A stretch of DNA of 64,000 nt, from contig JBEBYL010000011.1 in assembly GCA_040391135.1 (NCBI GenBank), forward strand, positions 1 through 64,000. Direction: 5' to 3'. The translations under genes were made by a program, and so were the position numbers. The notes below the pieces were generated by a model, which was given only the letters and a program-made list of their open reading frames with translations, did no database searches and had not been told where the DNA came from. The number at the start of each line of letters is the position of its first letter. Positions within the stretch are counted from its first letter, which is position 1. The stretch comes from G025836975 sp040391135. GTDB lineage: Bacteria; Pseudomonadota; Gammaproteobacteria; Burkholderiales; Burkholderiaceae_B. Positions 16,820 to 26,067 of this stretch are shown piece after piece.

Positions 16820-16850
16820 GCCTGGCCTAGCAACTGTCGCTGGGCCAGGC
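16820..16850. other. strong inverted repeat inside the sulfatase operon
   Basis: GCCTGGCCTAGC and GCTGGGCCAGGC pair as a 12-bp stem (one G-T pair) around a 7-base loop. It lies between the sulfatase stop and the DUF1622 gene. No T-run follows on either strand, so it looks more like an mRNA-stabilising or attenuating hairpin than a full terminator. Confidence 0.5.
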
Positions 16851-16857
16851 ATGGATA

Positions 16858-18420
16858 TCAATTGCTGGAACTTATGGGATTGGTAAGTTTGCTCATCGCA
16901 GCCTCAAGCTTTTTGCTCAAGCTAAGCGTGTCTGCGGCCTGGCGGGGCGGATAGTTTTTGAAGCTCTTGAGATGGTCGGCGATGAAACTTGCGCCTGCGG
17001 TCGGCACCCACAGTTTTTCGCCGACGAACTTTCGGCCGGCGTAACCCCATTCGTGCGATTCTGGATCCATCTTTTCCATAGGATCCATTAGCAAGTTGAA
17101 TATATACGGTACGCTTGGATAACCCTTCTCATTAAACCAACTACCCTCCTTTTTTATACCTATGTGCATTTTCCAAGCATCCACGCGTACGGCCATAAGA
17201 TCGGTTTCGTCGTAGTAGAAGAACTCACGGCGTGCTGATTTCTCAGATTTTCCCGACCAGTGATCCAAATTGTTGTATCCATCTAGATGAACCTTGTACG
17301 TCGTACCATTCATCTCATAGCCACTGAGCAGATCTTGTTTCAGATTAGGTACCCCCGCAGCAGCAGCCAAGGTGACATACAGATCTTCATGACTTTGCAC
17401 TCCATTGGATACGGACCCGGGTTGGATTTTTCCCGGCCATTTAATCAGGCAAGGTACGCGTAAACCACCTTCCCATGTTGTGCCTTTTTCACCCCGGAAT
17501 GGTGCATAACCCCCGTCAGGCCAAAACATCAGCTCGTTACCGTTATCCGTGGTGTAGACAACGATAGTGTTGTCATCGAGACCAAGTTCCTTCAGCTTGT
17601 TGAGCAGTATGCCAACATGCTCATCATGTTCCAACATCTTCGCACGCACTACATCCTCTTCGGCTCGCCCTTCGTTGACGGCCTTCTGGATATATTCCTT
17701 AGGAGCATGCGACCAGATATGGATGGCGGTCGTATTAAACCAGCAGAAGAATGGCTTGTCGCTCTGCCCTACCCGCTCAAGAAAATTCATGGTCTTGTCG
17801 AGTACTTCAGAATCGAAGGTCAACATGCGTTCGCGGGTCAACATACCGGTATGTTCGATTTTTTGCTTGCCTACCCGGCCGAACTTCGGATCTTCGGTGG
17901 GATCGTCTTCTTCCGTTGCCCATGTGTGAAACGTGCCACGCGGTGCGAACTTATCTAGATATTCAGGGTTTTTCTGCCCCGGATAATCAAGTTGCTCCGG
18001 CTCCTCCTCGGCATTCAGGTGATAGAGGTTGCCGAACCATTCGTCAAACCCATGCACCGTCGGCAGAAACTCGTTTCGATCGCCCACATGATTTTTGCCG
18101 AATTGACCAGTAGCGTAGCCTTGAGACTTCAGTACCTCGGCTATGGTTGGGTCTTCCTTCTGGATCCCAAGCGTCGACCCCGGGATTCCAATAGTAGTCA
18201 TACCGGTGCGCACCGGTATCTGGCCCATCAAGAAAGCTGCACGGCCCGCAGTGCAGCTGGCCTGGCCATAATGATCAGTAAACAACATGCCGTCCTTGGC
18301 AATACTGTCAATGTTAGGGGTGCTCCCCATCATGCCATGGGTATAAGCTCCCACGTTCCAATATCCAATGTCGTCACCGAAAATGACCAGAATATTTGGC
18401 TTGTCATGTTTCTTTACCAT
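16858..18420 (-). CDS. type I sulfatase (arylsulfatase), cytoplasmic
   Basis: A 520-residue alkaline-phosphatase-superfamily sulfatase. The metal-binding start is PNILVIFGDDIG (Asp16, Asp17). The sulfatase signature is CTAGR at residues 56-60, where Cys56 must be converted to formylglycine; this fits the FGE gene upstream in the same operon. Other blocks are GYATGQFGKNHVGD and a metal site at VYTTDNGNE. There is no signal peptide, so the enzyme is probably cytosolic like Pseudomonas AtsA and needs the substrate to be imported. The substrate is unknown. Length fits the family (about 500-550). Confidence 0.93.
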   Translation of the reverse strand: MVKKHDKPNILVIFGDDIGYWNVGAYTHGMMGSTPNIDSIAKDGMLFTDHYGQASCTAGRAAFLMGQIPVRTGMTTIGIPGSTLGIQKEDPTIAEVLKSQGYATGQFGKNHVGDRNEFLPTVHGFDEWFGNLYHLNAEEEPEQLDYPGQKNPEYLDKFAPRGTFHTWATEEDDPTEDPKFGRVGKQKIEHTGMLTRERMLTFDSEVLDKTMNFLERVGQSDKPFFCWFNTTAIHIWSHAPKEYIQKAVNEGRAEEDVVRAKMLEHDEHVGILLNKLKELGLDDNTIVVYTTDNGNELMFWPDGGYAPFRGEKGTTWEGGLRVPCLIKWPGKIQPGSVSNGVQSHEDLYVTLAAAAGVPNLKQDLLSGYEMNGTTYKVHLDGYNNLDHWSGKSEKSARREFFYYDETDLMAVRVDAWKMHIGIKKEGSWFNEKGYPSVPYIFNLLMDPMEKMDPESHEWGYAGRKFVGEKLWVPTAGASFIADHLKSFKNYPPRQAADTLSLSKKLEAAMSKLTNPISSSN

Positions 18421-18519
18421 GTTGAAGTACCTCGCGGTTATAGAGCCGTCGGTGATGACGGCAGAAATCTAACTGGACCAACAACGTAGATCTGTACAAA
18501 TACATAGGCTACCTTCCAG

Positions 18520-18993
18520 TCAGCTAAATGGCCCCCATCGAAATCCCATGCCCGTAATGGCAATTAGCCCCAGTAGCAACAACAACACCGCAGCGACCAA
18601 TACCATTGAGGGAGGAAACCCGCTCTCACCATGAATTAGCCCATCGTGGACTAAAGCAACGCGGTTTTTACGCAGTTCCAACATAAAACGAGCGTGATAG
18701 GAGATACCGAGAATCAGCATAATCACGCCAATTACCACTAAGGAAAGGCCAAAGTTCCTTCCTGACTCACTCTTGATCACCTCAGCGTTCTCTGCCAGCT
18801 TTCCAAGAAACTGGAAAATGGTAAAACCGAAGCTGATCAGGGAAAGCGAGGTGCGGATCACTGACATCAATGTCCGGTCCGCACTCATTCTGGTACGCTG
18901 AAATGACATCCCCGTTCTACGCGAGGATAGTTCTGTCGAAGCATCCTCAAATAGCCTTTTAGACGCACCCTCTTCCTTGATCGATTGAGCCAT
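18520..18993 (-). CDS. DUF202 (YidH-like) membrane protein
   Basis: A 157-residue inner-membrane protein. The DUF202 core is visible as RTRMSADRTLMSVIRTSLS followed by FGFTIFQFL, and there are three hydrophobic helices in all. The ATG at 18993 has an AAGGAG site 5 bp upstream; the GTG two codons earlier overlaps that site, so it was not chosen. It sits between the sulfatase gene and another small membrane-protein gene. The function of the family is not known. Confidence 0.85.
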   Translation of the reverse strand: MAQSIKEEGASKRLFEDASTELSSRRTGMSFQRTRMSADRTLMSVIRTSLSLISFGFTIFQFLGKLAENAEVIKSESGRNFGLSLVVIGVIMLILGISYHARFMLELRKNRVALVHDGLIHGESGFPPSMVLVAAVLLLLLGLIAITGMGFRWGPFS

Positions 18994-19005
18994 GATCACT
19001 CCTTC

Positions 19006-19497
19006 TTATTGCAGGTTGTTTTTTCTGCCACGCCGCCAACTTACCAATCGAGCGACAGGTCCCCTCAATAACAGATAGGGAATAAATGCGAGCAGTACCG
19101 CAATGACGATGGCTTCCATCGGATAAATGGTCTTGAGTACAAGGATTTGGTAGATGAAGTCCATGACTAAACCGAGGGCTAGAATTCGGCTTGTGGATTT
19201 CAACCCTTCGCGCAACCTGCTTGCTCGTTTTTGCCGATCAGTCAGTACCGTCCAGAAGTAAGGAGACCGCCCAGTCTGCGCATCTTTCTTGCCGTCATGC
19301 CATGCCGCTAGCATTGCCATGACGGGCTGCAAGATAAACCGAAATGACAGTGGGCCTTGGTGTCGTTCCAGCAAATCTGTCCAGAATCGATCAAAGCCCC
19401 CTAGCGCCTGTGCGCTGGCGGGCAGGGCAACCAGTAGTGCTATGGTGGCTGCTAGGATAAGAGGAGCCCGATGACGTATTCGATCCGCTGTGTTCAT
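19006..19497 (-). CDS. small membrane protein in the sulfatase operon, unknown
   Basis: A 163-residue protein with an N-terminal signal-like helix (cleavage possible after PASAQA), a central charged segment (RQKRASRLREGLKSTSR) and two C-terminal hydrophobic helices, ending in a basic tail. I do not recognise the family. The start at 19497 is 8 bp after the FGE stop, which fits an operon; a longer upstream open frame would overlap FGE. It ends 12 bp before the DUF202 gene. A membrane complex with DUF202 and DUF1622 is conceivable but unproven. Confidence 0.7.
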   Translation of the reverse strand: MNTADRIRHRAPLILAATIALLVALPASAQALGGFDRFWTDLLERHQGPLSFRFILQPVMAMLAAWHDGKKDAQTGRSPYFWTVLTDRQKRASRLREGLKSTSRILALGLVMDFIYQILVLKTIYPMEAIVIAVLLAFIPYLLLRGPVARLVSWRRGRKNNLQ

Positions 19498-19505
19498 GCT
19501 TGTGC

Positions 19506-20477
19506 CTACACTCTGCGGACACAACGGAAACCGACATGGCTGGTTGAGGTATCTTCCGGCTCTGCATGGCGGGCCGCTGGGCGATAGCGGCGACAATAAT
19601 TGGGGGCACATAAATGCGACCCTCCCTTTAGCACACGCCTGGCGATTTTGATGGTGGGAAGAGATGGGTCATAACTTGCCTGTGCATCGAGCGATCTTGG
19701 GTTGCTCGGAATGCAGCACGATTTTTTTGCGGGATCAGGATGATGCTGGGTCCAAAAATCAGCTGTCCATTCCCATACGTTGCCTATCATGTCAAACAGG
19801 CCATAGCCGTTTTCTGGAAACGCACCAACGGGTGACGTGCGATAGTAGCCATCTTCCTGACGGTTCTCCAACGGAAAACATCCTTGCCAGATATTGGCCA
19901 TATGCCGCTTGTCAGGCATGAGCTCATCGCCCCACGCATACTCTGCTCCTTCCAGCCCTCCTCGCGCGGCAAACTCCCACTCGGCCTCGGTAGGCAGATC
20001 CTTGCCGGCCCAGAAAGCGTATGCCAAGGCATCGGCATAGGCGACGTGCACGACAGGATGATCGAGCTGATCCTCAATAGAGCTCAAGGCCCCTATTGGA
20101 TGCTGCCAGTCTGCGCCGAATTCATAGCTCCACCATTGATAGGCATTCTCCATCCCATCTATGCTCAAAGGCGGAGCAAAGACCAATGAGCCCGGCTGCA
20201 GCATATGAGGTAAAGCACCTGGGTAGTCAGCGGGGTTCGGAGGCTGCTCTGCGACTGTTGTATAGCCAGTTTCTTGGACAAAAGCCATGAATTGGCGATT
20301 GGTGACCGGCGTGCGATCAATCCAAAAATCGCCTACGGTTACTCGATGTGCGGGAGCTTCCTCGATGTAGTGCTGATCAGATCCCATCTCATAGGATCCG
20401 CCCTTTATAAACACCATGCCGGGGCTATCACTGATCAACCCAGTATCAGGTTCGCTATACGATTTGACATCAGCCAT
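19506..20477 (-). CDS. formylglycine-generating enzyme (sulfatase maturation)
   Basis: A 323-residue FGE/SUMF1-family protein. The copper-binding active-site cysteine pair is Cys290 and Cys295 in KGGSHLCAPNYCRRYRPAAR, aligned with the pair of the Streptomyces enzyme. The fold markers MVFIKGGSYEMGS, LPTEAEWEFAARGG, GNVWEWTADF and VGFRCVR are all present. It oxidises the sulfatase cysteine (CTAGR) to formylglycine with oxygen. There is no signal peptide, so it acts in the cytosol on the co-encoded sulfatase. It is the first gene of the seven-gene operon, with an AAGGAG site 11 bp before the ATG. Confidence 0.95.
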   Translation of the reverse strand: MADVKSYSEPDTGLISDSPGMVFIKGGSYEMGSDQHYIEEAPAHRVTVGDFWIDRTPVTNRQFMAFVQETGYTTVAEQPPNPADYPGALPHMLQPGSLVFAPPLSIDGMENAYQWWSYEFGADWQHPIGALSSIEDQLDHPVVHVAYADALAYAFWAGKDLPTEAEWEFAARGGLEGAEYAWGDELMPDKRHMANIWQGCFPLENRQEDGYYRTSPVGAFPENGYGLFDMIGNVWEWTADFWTQHHPDPAKKSCCIPSNPRSLDAQASYDPSLPTIKIARRVLKGGSHLCAPNYCRRYRPAARHAEPEDTSTSHVGFRCVRRV

Positions 20478-20739
20478 TGATCAAAATCTCCTTTCACTTC
20501 AAGAGAAACGTATTTCATACGACAATTTGATATACGTAAAAATTTAATCATGTGAGCCAACAAAGGACTACCCTGAAACTGGAAGCCATTGGCCTGATTC
20601 CGCACTTGCATTTCGTAATAGATATCAAACGAAGAAAACAATCGTGCGTGAACTGATAGCGATAAGAGTCCACGACCAGGTAGGCAATGTGGAAGCGTAT
20701 GGGTGATTCGCGCTAGAGAATAGGTGCTGGCCGCCTCAT

Positions 20740-21726
20740 CTATAAACGCCTATGTTTGTTTTTTAGTGTGTCGGATGGTTTTTCACCGTAGGCCTGAAAA
20801 TATCTCATGGCGAAATTGCCAAGATTGCTAAACCCACACATGCATCCCACCTTAGTGACATTGATACCCGGCTCCGACCCACATAGCATTTCGTGTGCAC
20901 GGCGCAACCTGACTTTGCTCACGTAGACCATAGGGGAGACGTCATAGGTTTTCTTGAACATAAGAAAAAGGCTTCGCGCGCTGGTTTCAGCGATTTCAGT
21001 CAATTTTTCAATGGTGATTGATTGGTCCCAATATTGCTCGATATAGTCGACAGCGCGCCTGACTTGCCATGGTGCTGCCATAGGCGAAGCACCCGAAATT
21101 AAATGAGATAGGTTGTGCTCATGGGCCATCAGAAAATTAATGACAATTGCTTCCTCAAGCTCAGCAATCGCAAAATCGGCCATATGTTCTTGGGCGTGTT
21201 CCAGCTCTTGAGCTAAGAACGTCACTAAGCGTCGCTGCCGCGTCGATAGCGTTGGGTCTGAATGTCCAGTCAGCAACAGTGCCCGATCTATCGGCGTCCC
21301 TATCAATAACGACAGTTTTTTGGTCAGTATGTTTGGAGCAATCTTCAGAATCAAATTTGAAAATCCATTGCTGTATTCAAGACTGGCAACACTCCCAGGC
21401 CCTCCTACGATGCCTCCCGCAACTGGACTAATATCGATGAAGTTATTATTCCACTTTGCTTTTCCGCTACCGGACACGGGAAACCCTTGAACGAAGTAAT
21501 CGTTCTGCTCGAGACTGGCCCGAAGACGGAAGCTGTAGTCTGAATACCCTAGATCAATCAACGGTAGCTGGCAATGGTTAAATATCAGCTCAGTTGCAGC
21601 GTGATCGATCTGCTCAAACTGGCGTACCGAGTACAGCGGAGCAAAGTACGCCAGCATCTCGTCTACGTCGCGCGTTCGAATTCCAGGAAAACTTTGTAAG
21701 AAGCTAAGTTTGCGCAGTGGCCTCAT
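20740..21726 (-). CDS. AraC-family transcriptional activator
   Basis: A 328-residue regulator. The last ~100 residues hold two helix-turn-helix motifs (ITIEKLTEIAETSARSLFLM and VTKVGCMCGFSNLGNFAMRY) ending in the usual PSDTLKNK. The N-terminal half looks like the AraC_binding_2 ligand domain of FeaR/XylS-like proteins. It lies 35 bp after the methyltransferase gene and 262 bp upstream of the FGE-sulfatase operon on the same strand, so it is the best candidate regulator of that operon. The ligand is unknown. Confidence 0.9.
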   Translation of the reverse strand: MRPLRKLSFLQSFPGIRTRDVDEMLAYFAPLYSVRQFEQIDHAATELIFNHCQLPLIDLGYSDYSFRLRASLEQNDYFVQGFPVSGSGKAKWNNNFIDISPVAGGIVGGPGSVASLEYSNGFSNLILKIAPNILTKKLSLLIGTPIDRALLLTGHSDPTLSTRQRRLVTFLAQELEHAQEHMADFAIAELEEAIVINFLMAHEHNLSHLISGASPMAAPWQVRRAVDYIEQYWDQSITIEKLTEIAETSARSLFLMFKKTYDVSPMVYVSKVRLRRAHEMLCGSEPGINVTKVGCMCGFSNLGNFAMRYFQAYGEKPSDTLKNKHRRL

Positions 21727-21761
21727 GAAAATTCCCCAGCAACGTTATATTGAATGACGCG

Positions 21762-23021
21762 TCAGCGTTCCCCGCATGCTGTCGTGTCTAGCACAATCTG
21801 GTCGTGCTGCCAAAGCCGAATGAAGAACTTCTTGGCCGATGCAATGACCGCTTTGTCAGGTACCAAGTCCTTAATAGTCCGCTTTCCATCAATACTCTGA
21901 TACCAATCTTTTTCAGCCATGTTTATCGGCATGTAGATATCTTTATCCGTATGCCGCTGGTTAATCAGAACGCCAGCGATGTCGGGAGACAATCGCTCTT
22001 CCACACATACGGTGTCGGCGACACGGATCGGCCGATAATTAACCCATTGATTTTCCTCGAACCCGATTTCCCAAGTGCTTACGGGCTCATCATCGTTATA
22101 TGCAATTACGCTATGTCTGAGCATGCTGCCGCGGAATAGCTCCATTGCTGCGTATTGCTCTTCCGCAGCAAGACCTGACAAAAGTTCATAGTGAGGTGTG
22201 TTTACAGGCGCTCCGCACTCGGGAAGATATGGGGCCTGTCGTAGCCAACGACCAAATCTCACCCCGTTATTTGCTAGGAAGGTAAGAAGCTCTGGTACTG
22301 AATAGGGACGGTCCTGTGGATGGAGTAGCGCATCAGCCAGACCGGCCGCATAACGAAAGTCTGGAGATTCCTGCAGTAAAGGCCAGATAGGATGGCGTTG
22401 GGGCAACATGTGCAACACCTTGGTCAGCTCAGAAACCTCTTCCATGGAAGTGCCTACACCGAGGCGGCGACAGTACTCCTGTATGAGATAAATCCCGGCT
22501 CGCCCATACGGCGCGTATAGCATGATCTGCATTGCACCGCCTTTATTTAAACTATTTTTCAACGCTCGCAACCCGAAAGCAGGGTCGGGAAGATGGTGCA
22601 AGACTCCTGTGCAAATGATCTGATCAAAACTTTCATTGAGCTCAGCAACTTTTTCCAGAGGAAGCCATCGAAGCTCAAGATTGTTCAAATTATGCTTTTC
22701 TTTCAGTCCCCTCGTTTGTGTGAGACTAGCTTCGCTGACATCAATTCCTATGATTCGAGCTTGCGGCCAATTCATGGCATATCTGGCAGCTTGGTTGCTA
22801 CCGCAGCCCGCTATGAGCACTGAGCGTTCCGTACGGAATGGCCGAGCGGGCCAGAACAAATGGTGCTCTGCCAAATTCAATTGATCTTGTGAAGCTTGAT
22901 TGCGTCGCGGCTTTAGCGCTTCGGCGAGTGCTGGGTAGGGGTAGCGCTCGTAGAATTCACGCACTACCTCGCTAACCCTCTCCGAACGGTTGTAAGCCCT
23001 ATGAATATCGGGTGTTGTCAT
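21762..23021 (-). CDS. SAM-dependent methyltransferase with extra C-terminal domain
   Basis: A 419-residue class I methyltransferase. An N-terminal REFYERYPYP motif precedes SAM motif I (VLIAGCGSNQAARYA), then GIDVSEASL and ICTGVLHHLPDPAFGLRAL. Residues ~200-419 form a long unassigned extension. The start at 23021 has an AGAAGAG site; the open frame extends slightly further upstream. The substrate cannot be told from sequence. It is followed closely by the AraC gene and preceded by a separate outer-membrane protein gene, so it may modify a signal or an envelope compound linked to the sulfatase cluster. Confidence 0.85.
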   Translation of the reverse strand: MTTPDIHRAYNRSERVSEVVREFYERYPYPALAEALKPRRNQASQDQLNLAEHHLFWPARPFRTERSVLIAGCGSNQAARYAMNWPQARIIGIDVSEASLTQTRGLKEKHNLNNLELRWLPLEKVAELNESFDQIICTGVLHHLPDPAFGLRALKNSLNKGGAMQIMLYAPYGRAGIYLIQEYCRRLGVGTSMEEVSELTKVLHMLPQRHPIWPLLQESPDFRYAAGLADALLHPQDRPYSVPELLTFLANNGVRFGRWLRQAPYLPECGAPVNTPHYELLSGLAAEEQYAAMELFRGSMLRHSVIAYNDDEPVSTWEIGFEENQWVNYRPIRVADTVCVEERLSPDIAGVLINQRHTDKDIYMPINMAEKDWYQSIDGKRTIKDLVPDKAVIASAKKFFIRLWQHDQIVLDTTACGER

Positions 23022-23170
23022 TATTGGACTCTTCTGATACCAGCAAGGACAGATGATCGGCATCGTATGCTATCGGCATAACCTTTTACTCCTGGATATG
23101 TTCAACGTGAAATGACACAACAAGGCGGCAGTAAAAGCTTGTATCAATGAACTGACGTAATGGAGTCTCG

Positions 23171-23974
23171 TCAGTTCGGGAACTGCAGGTTGAGCCCCAT
23201 GAATATCTGCCAGTCGGGCTGGCCACGGCCGCGACTGGCAAGGGAGAACTGAGGCTCGATGAAAAAATTGTAGATAGTCTTGTTGCGCTTGATGATCTGC
23301 CCAATTCCTAAACCCAATGGCATACTGTAGCCATCGTTTTCGAGGTTGTAGGTCCAGATAGGCGTTGAGCGGAGATAAGTGCCGCCGCCCAGTTGGTACA
23401 TCGCGAATGGTTGAAACGCCACGAGATCAACGTCTTCGCGGTGATTCGAGCCAGCGAAGCTGTTTTGCCATGACAGTAAGTATCCATACTGGAACTTAGG
23501 CGAACTGGCATTGAACAGCACATTCACCAGACCGGCCGACCACTTCTCACTGCCGACGGATTCATTCGTGGCGGTCGGCGCAGTGACCTGTGGGCCGAAA
23601 CCGAAACTGATGGCAGGATCACCCGTATCTATTAGGTAGGCTGCGAAAACATTAAGATCACCCATGCCGGTTTCGTAATGCCCATCAGCAGGAAACGAAT
23701 TTACCGGCAAGGAAGCTCGCATTACCCAGTCGCTGCCTGCAAGAGATAACGGCTGGGCATAGCGCAACCAGAATTGGTTTGCAGCGTCTCCTGATTGAGT
23801 CTGACGACCGATGTAATAATTCTGTATGTTGAAGGCTGTCATGCTGGCCAACGGATTGTTGGCCTGCGCTGCCGCGCTGGCCTCTGCTTGTGCATAGACT
23901 GGCGTAATGGCGGCCGACCAAGCCGCCCAGGAACCCCCAAGGATAACGAGCAAATACCGCAATAATTGCTCCAT
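23171..23974 (-). CDS. outer-membrane beta-barrel protein, unknown substrate
   Basis: A 267-residue exported protein. The ATG at 23974 has an AGGAGAAGG site and gives a signal peptide ending near VYAQAEA; the open frame upstream is not needed. Strand-like alternation with aromatic residues runs throughout (SFGFGPQVTAPTA, YGYLLSWQNSFAG), and the chain ends IFMGLNLQFPN, typical of a barrel. It resembles the loose group annotated as 'neuromedin U-like' or phenol-MetA-like transporters. It is divergent, by 286 bp, from the AraC gene at 24261. Confidence 0.75.
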   Translation of the reverse strand: MEQLLRYLLVILGGSWAAWSAAITPVYAQAEASAAAQANNPLASMTAFNIQNYYIGRQTQSGDAANQFWLRYAQPLSLAGSDWVMRASLPVNSFPADGHYETGMGDLNVFAAYLIDTGDPAISFGFGPQVTAPTATNESVGSEKWSAGLVNVLFNASSPKFQYGYLLSWQNSFAGSNHREDVDLVAFQPFAMYQLGGGTYLRSTPIWTYNLENDGYSMPLGLGIGQIIKRNKTIYNFFIEPQFSLASRGRGQPDWQIFMGLNLQFPN

Positions 23975-24260
23975 GACCTTCTCCTGCTGAATATGCATTA
24001 CATGGAAGGATCTTCTCGCATGACCAAGTGCTTTGCCGAGCGGTTTTTTTTGAAATCCGCGTGCAAAACGCGGTTGAATCGTATGAGCCGCGTTCCAGTC
24101 GAACACAGAGTAGCGGTGACAAGGTATATCCACGCTGGCAATCGTAAATGGAGCCTGCTTGACAGCTTAATTTAAGCTTTACGGGCGCATTGAAAATAAT
24201 GATAATTCATACTTCAGATAGACATTATCCGAAATGCGAAATGTATGAGGAATCATTCCC

Positions 24261-25241
24261 ATGTCGTTTCAGCCAGCCTATAGGCGGCATGTCTATGTAG
24301 GCTTAGAACCCTCTCAGGCCTTCGATGTCGTCTACGGTGGAAGCTTCGAGCATCGCTTGTTGTCGCCTTCTCTGGCGGCAATGGAACATCAGCGCCTCAC
24401 TCTTGGCGACGTTAGACTGGAAACTGGACGTTATGATTTCCCGATAATCGCTCAGGGTCGCATGCCAACGAACGTTGTTTGTATCGGCTTTATGGCGGAG
24501 GGCGGTGACGTGACCCGTTACAACACTGCTTCGATCGGCGCTGACGAAATACAAATTTATCCGGCCGGGGTGGAGCTGTTGTATCACGCTGCTGGGTCTT
24601 CCCGTTGGGTGAATTTTATCGTCCCTGAAGAGCGCCTTCAGGAGGCAGCCTTTGCGCAAACTGGGCGATTATTGGAACTATCGAGGCTTGCCGCCTATTC
24701 GGTACGCCTACGCACCGGAGGGAGGCTCGCATTGACATATCTCACCGATGATGCGATGAATATCGCGCGACGCCTTCAGCCCGTCGGGGGGATGACATGC
24801 GATCTGGCCGTAGAAATTGGCGAGTCGCTTCTAGCCGCTTATGTGAATGCTTTGATTGATGCGGCAACCATACGTAACGCAAAACGCTTGTCGACTGAAC
24901 GGCGCCATTATTATTTGATTACTGCTTGCGAGCGGCTTGTTCTTTCTGGGAGCGAGACCGACGTTGGCCTTGCTGAAATCGCTAGACGCAGCGGATATAG
25001 CTTGCGCTCGCTAGAGCTTATTTTCCGTCGCGGCGTTGGTATGACACCAGGGCGGTGGTTTATGACTGCAAGGTTAAATGGTGCATTACGCGACTTACTT
25101 ACATGCGACCAATCATGTACCGTTTCGGATGTGGCGCTGAAATGGGGCTTTCAGCATATGTCCCGGTTCGCTCAGTACTATCGCAAGGCATTTGGGGAAT
25201 TACCGAGCGATACCTTGAACCGGCCTCGTGCCGGCCCGTAG
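24261..25241 (+). CDS. AraC-family transcriptional regulator
   Basis: A 326-residue regulator with C-terminal double helix-turn-helix (VGLAEIARRSGYSLRSLELI, then VSDVALKWGFQHMSRFAQYY and ELPSDTLNR). The N-terminal part is an unassigned ligand-binding domain. A GAGG site precedes the ATG. The gene faces away from the outer-membrane protein at 23171-23974, which it may control from the 286-bp AT-rich gap. It has no close similarity visible to the AraC protein at 20740 beyond the DNA-binding domain. Confidence 0.9.
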   Translation: MSFQPAYRRHVYVGLEPSQAFDVVYGGSFEHRLLSPSLAAMEHQRLTLGDVRLETGRYDFPIIAQGRMPTNVVCIGFMAEGGDVTRYNTASIGADEIQIYPAGVELLYHAAGSSRWVNFIVPEERLQEAAFAQTGRLLELSRLAAYSVRLRTGGRLALTYLTDDAMNIARRLQPVGGMTCDLAVEIGESLLAAYVNALIDAATIRNAKRLSTERRHYYLITACERLVLSGSETDVGLAEIARRSGYSLRSLELIFRRGVGMTPGRWFMTARLNGALRDLLTCDQSCTVSDVALKWGFQHMSRFAQYYRKAFGELPSDTLNRPRAGP

Positions 25242-25272
25242 GTGCGATAGCGCGTCATCTCGGTGAATCAGT

Positions 25273-26067
25273 TTATTGGGTCGGAAGGGATGGGTCGGCC
25301 ATGGCTTTCCTTTGGGAAATGAGCAGCGCATCGCTCTGATCAATTCGTATGGTGCCAATACGGGGAAACTCAAAATCGATAATGATGTATAGCGCTGTTG
25401 TCATGATAAGAGCGTAAATTGCCTGATGAAATATGCTGCCCCGTTTCCCCCGCCCAAGATTTATCCCCACAAAGCAACAACAGACCAACGCCAGAAACCC
25501 AAGAAACAAATAGGTCGCGATGGGCGGATGCACTTTTTGCGCAGCTGTCTGGGACGTCGATATGTCAAACATTTCGTTTACGGATGCGACATACGAGGCA
25601 GCGAACTGCGGCGTGCTACGCTTGGCAGCCTGCATCGAGGTAGCCCAGATTTCCTGTTGAATTCTCCCTGCCTTGGCCGCAATTTCATCGCGTCTATCCA
25701 AATCAGACACGTTCTGATAATAATTGATTCGTTCGTCTACATAATGTCGAAACTGGTCGCGTAGCACAGGCTGATCGTCGCTATTGACCATATCAATACG
25801 TAACCAGGCAGTCCCGATGGCATTGACTTCCTGCACAAGAAGGTCTCTTCTATCCACCATTCGCTGCGCGGCGCCGGAAAATGTGAACGCTATGAGTAGC
25901 CCCAGCAAGGCGAAAATTGAAGCCTCGATCGCCGCGGGCCCGGAGTTGCTGGACTCTTTTTGCTCGAGGCTTTGCCTGCTACCGAGATGGCGCCCGGCTT
26001 GAATCGCCATGAACAATAATGCAAAAAAAAGAACTGCCAGGCTGGAAAGAACGACGGAGTAGTTCAT
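25273..26067 (-). CDS. bestrophin-like DUF4239 membrane protein
   Basis: A 264-residue protein with two N-terminal and two C-terminal membrane helices around a cytoplasmic helical domain. The SIFALLGLLIAFTFSGAAQR block and the RRDLLVQEVNAIGTAWLR segment are typical of DUF4239, a family distantly related to bestrophin-type channels. The function is unknown. It converges with the AraC gene upstream and is divergent from the barrel gene at 26452. Confidence 0.82.
   Translation of the reverse strand: MNYSVVLSSLAVLFFALLFMAIQAGRHLGSRQSLEQKESSNSGPAAIEASIFALLGLLIAFTFSGAAQRMVDRRDLLVQEVNAIGTAWLRIDMVNSDDQPVLRDQFRHYVDERINYYQNVSDLDRRDEIAAKAGRIQQEIWATSMQAAKRSTPQFAASYVASVNEMFDISTSQTAAQKVHPPIATYLFLGFLALVCCCFVGINLGRGKRGSIFHQAIYALIMTTALYIIIDFEFPRIGTIRIDQSDALLISQRKAMADPSLPTQ

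Noticed and set aside
20435..20641. A 68-codon minus-strand frame overlapping the FGE start
   Set aside because: It overlaps the well-supported FGE coding start in another phase and has no motif or ribosome-binding site.
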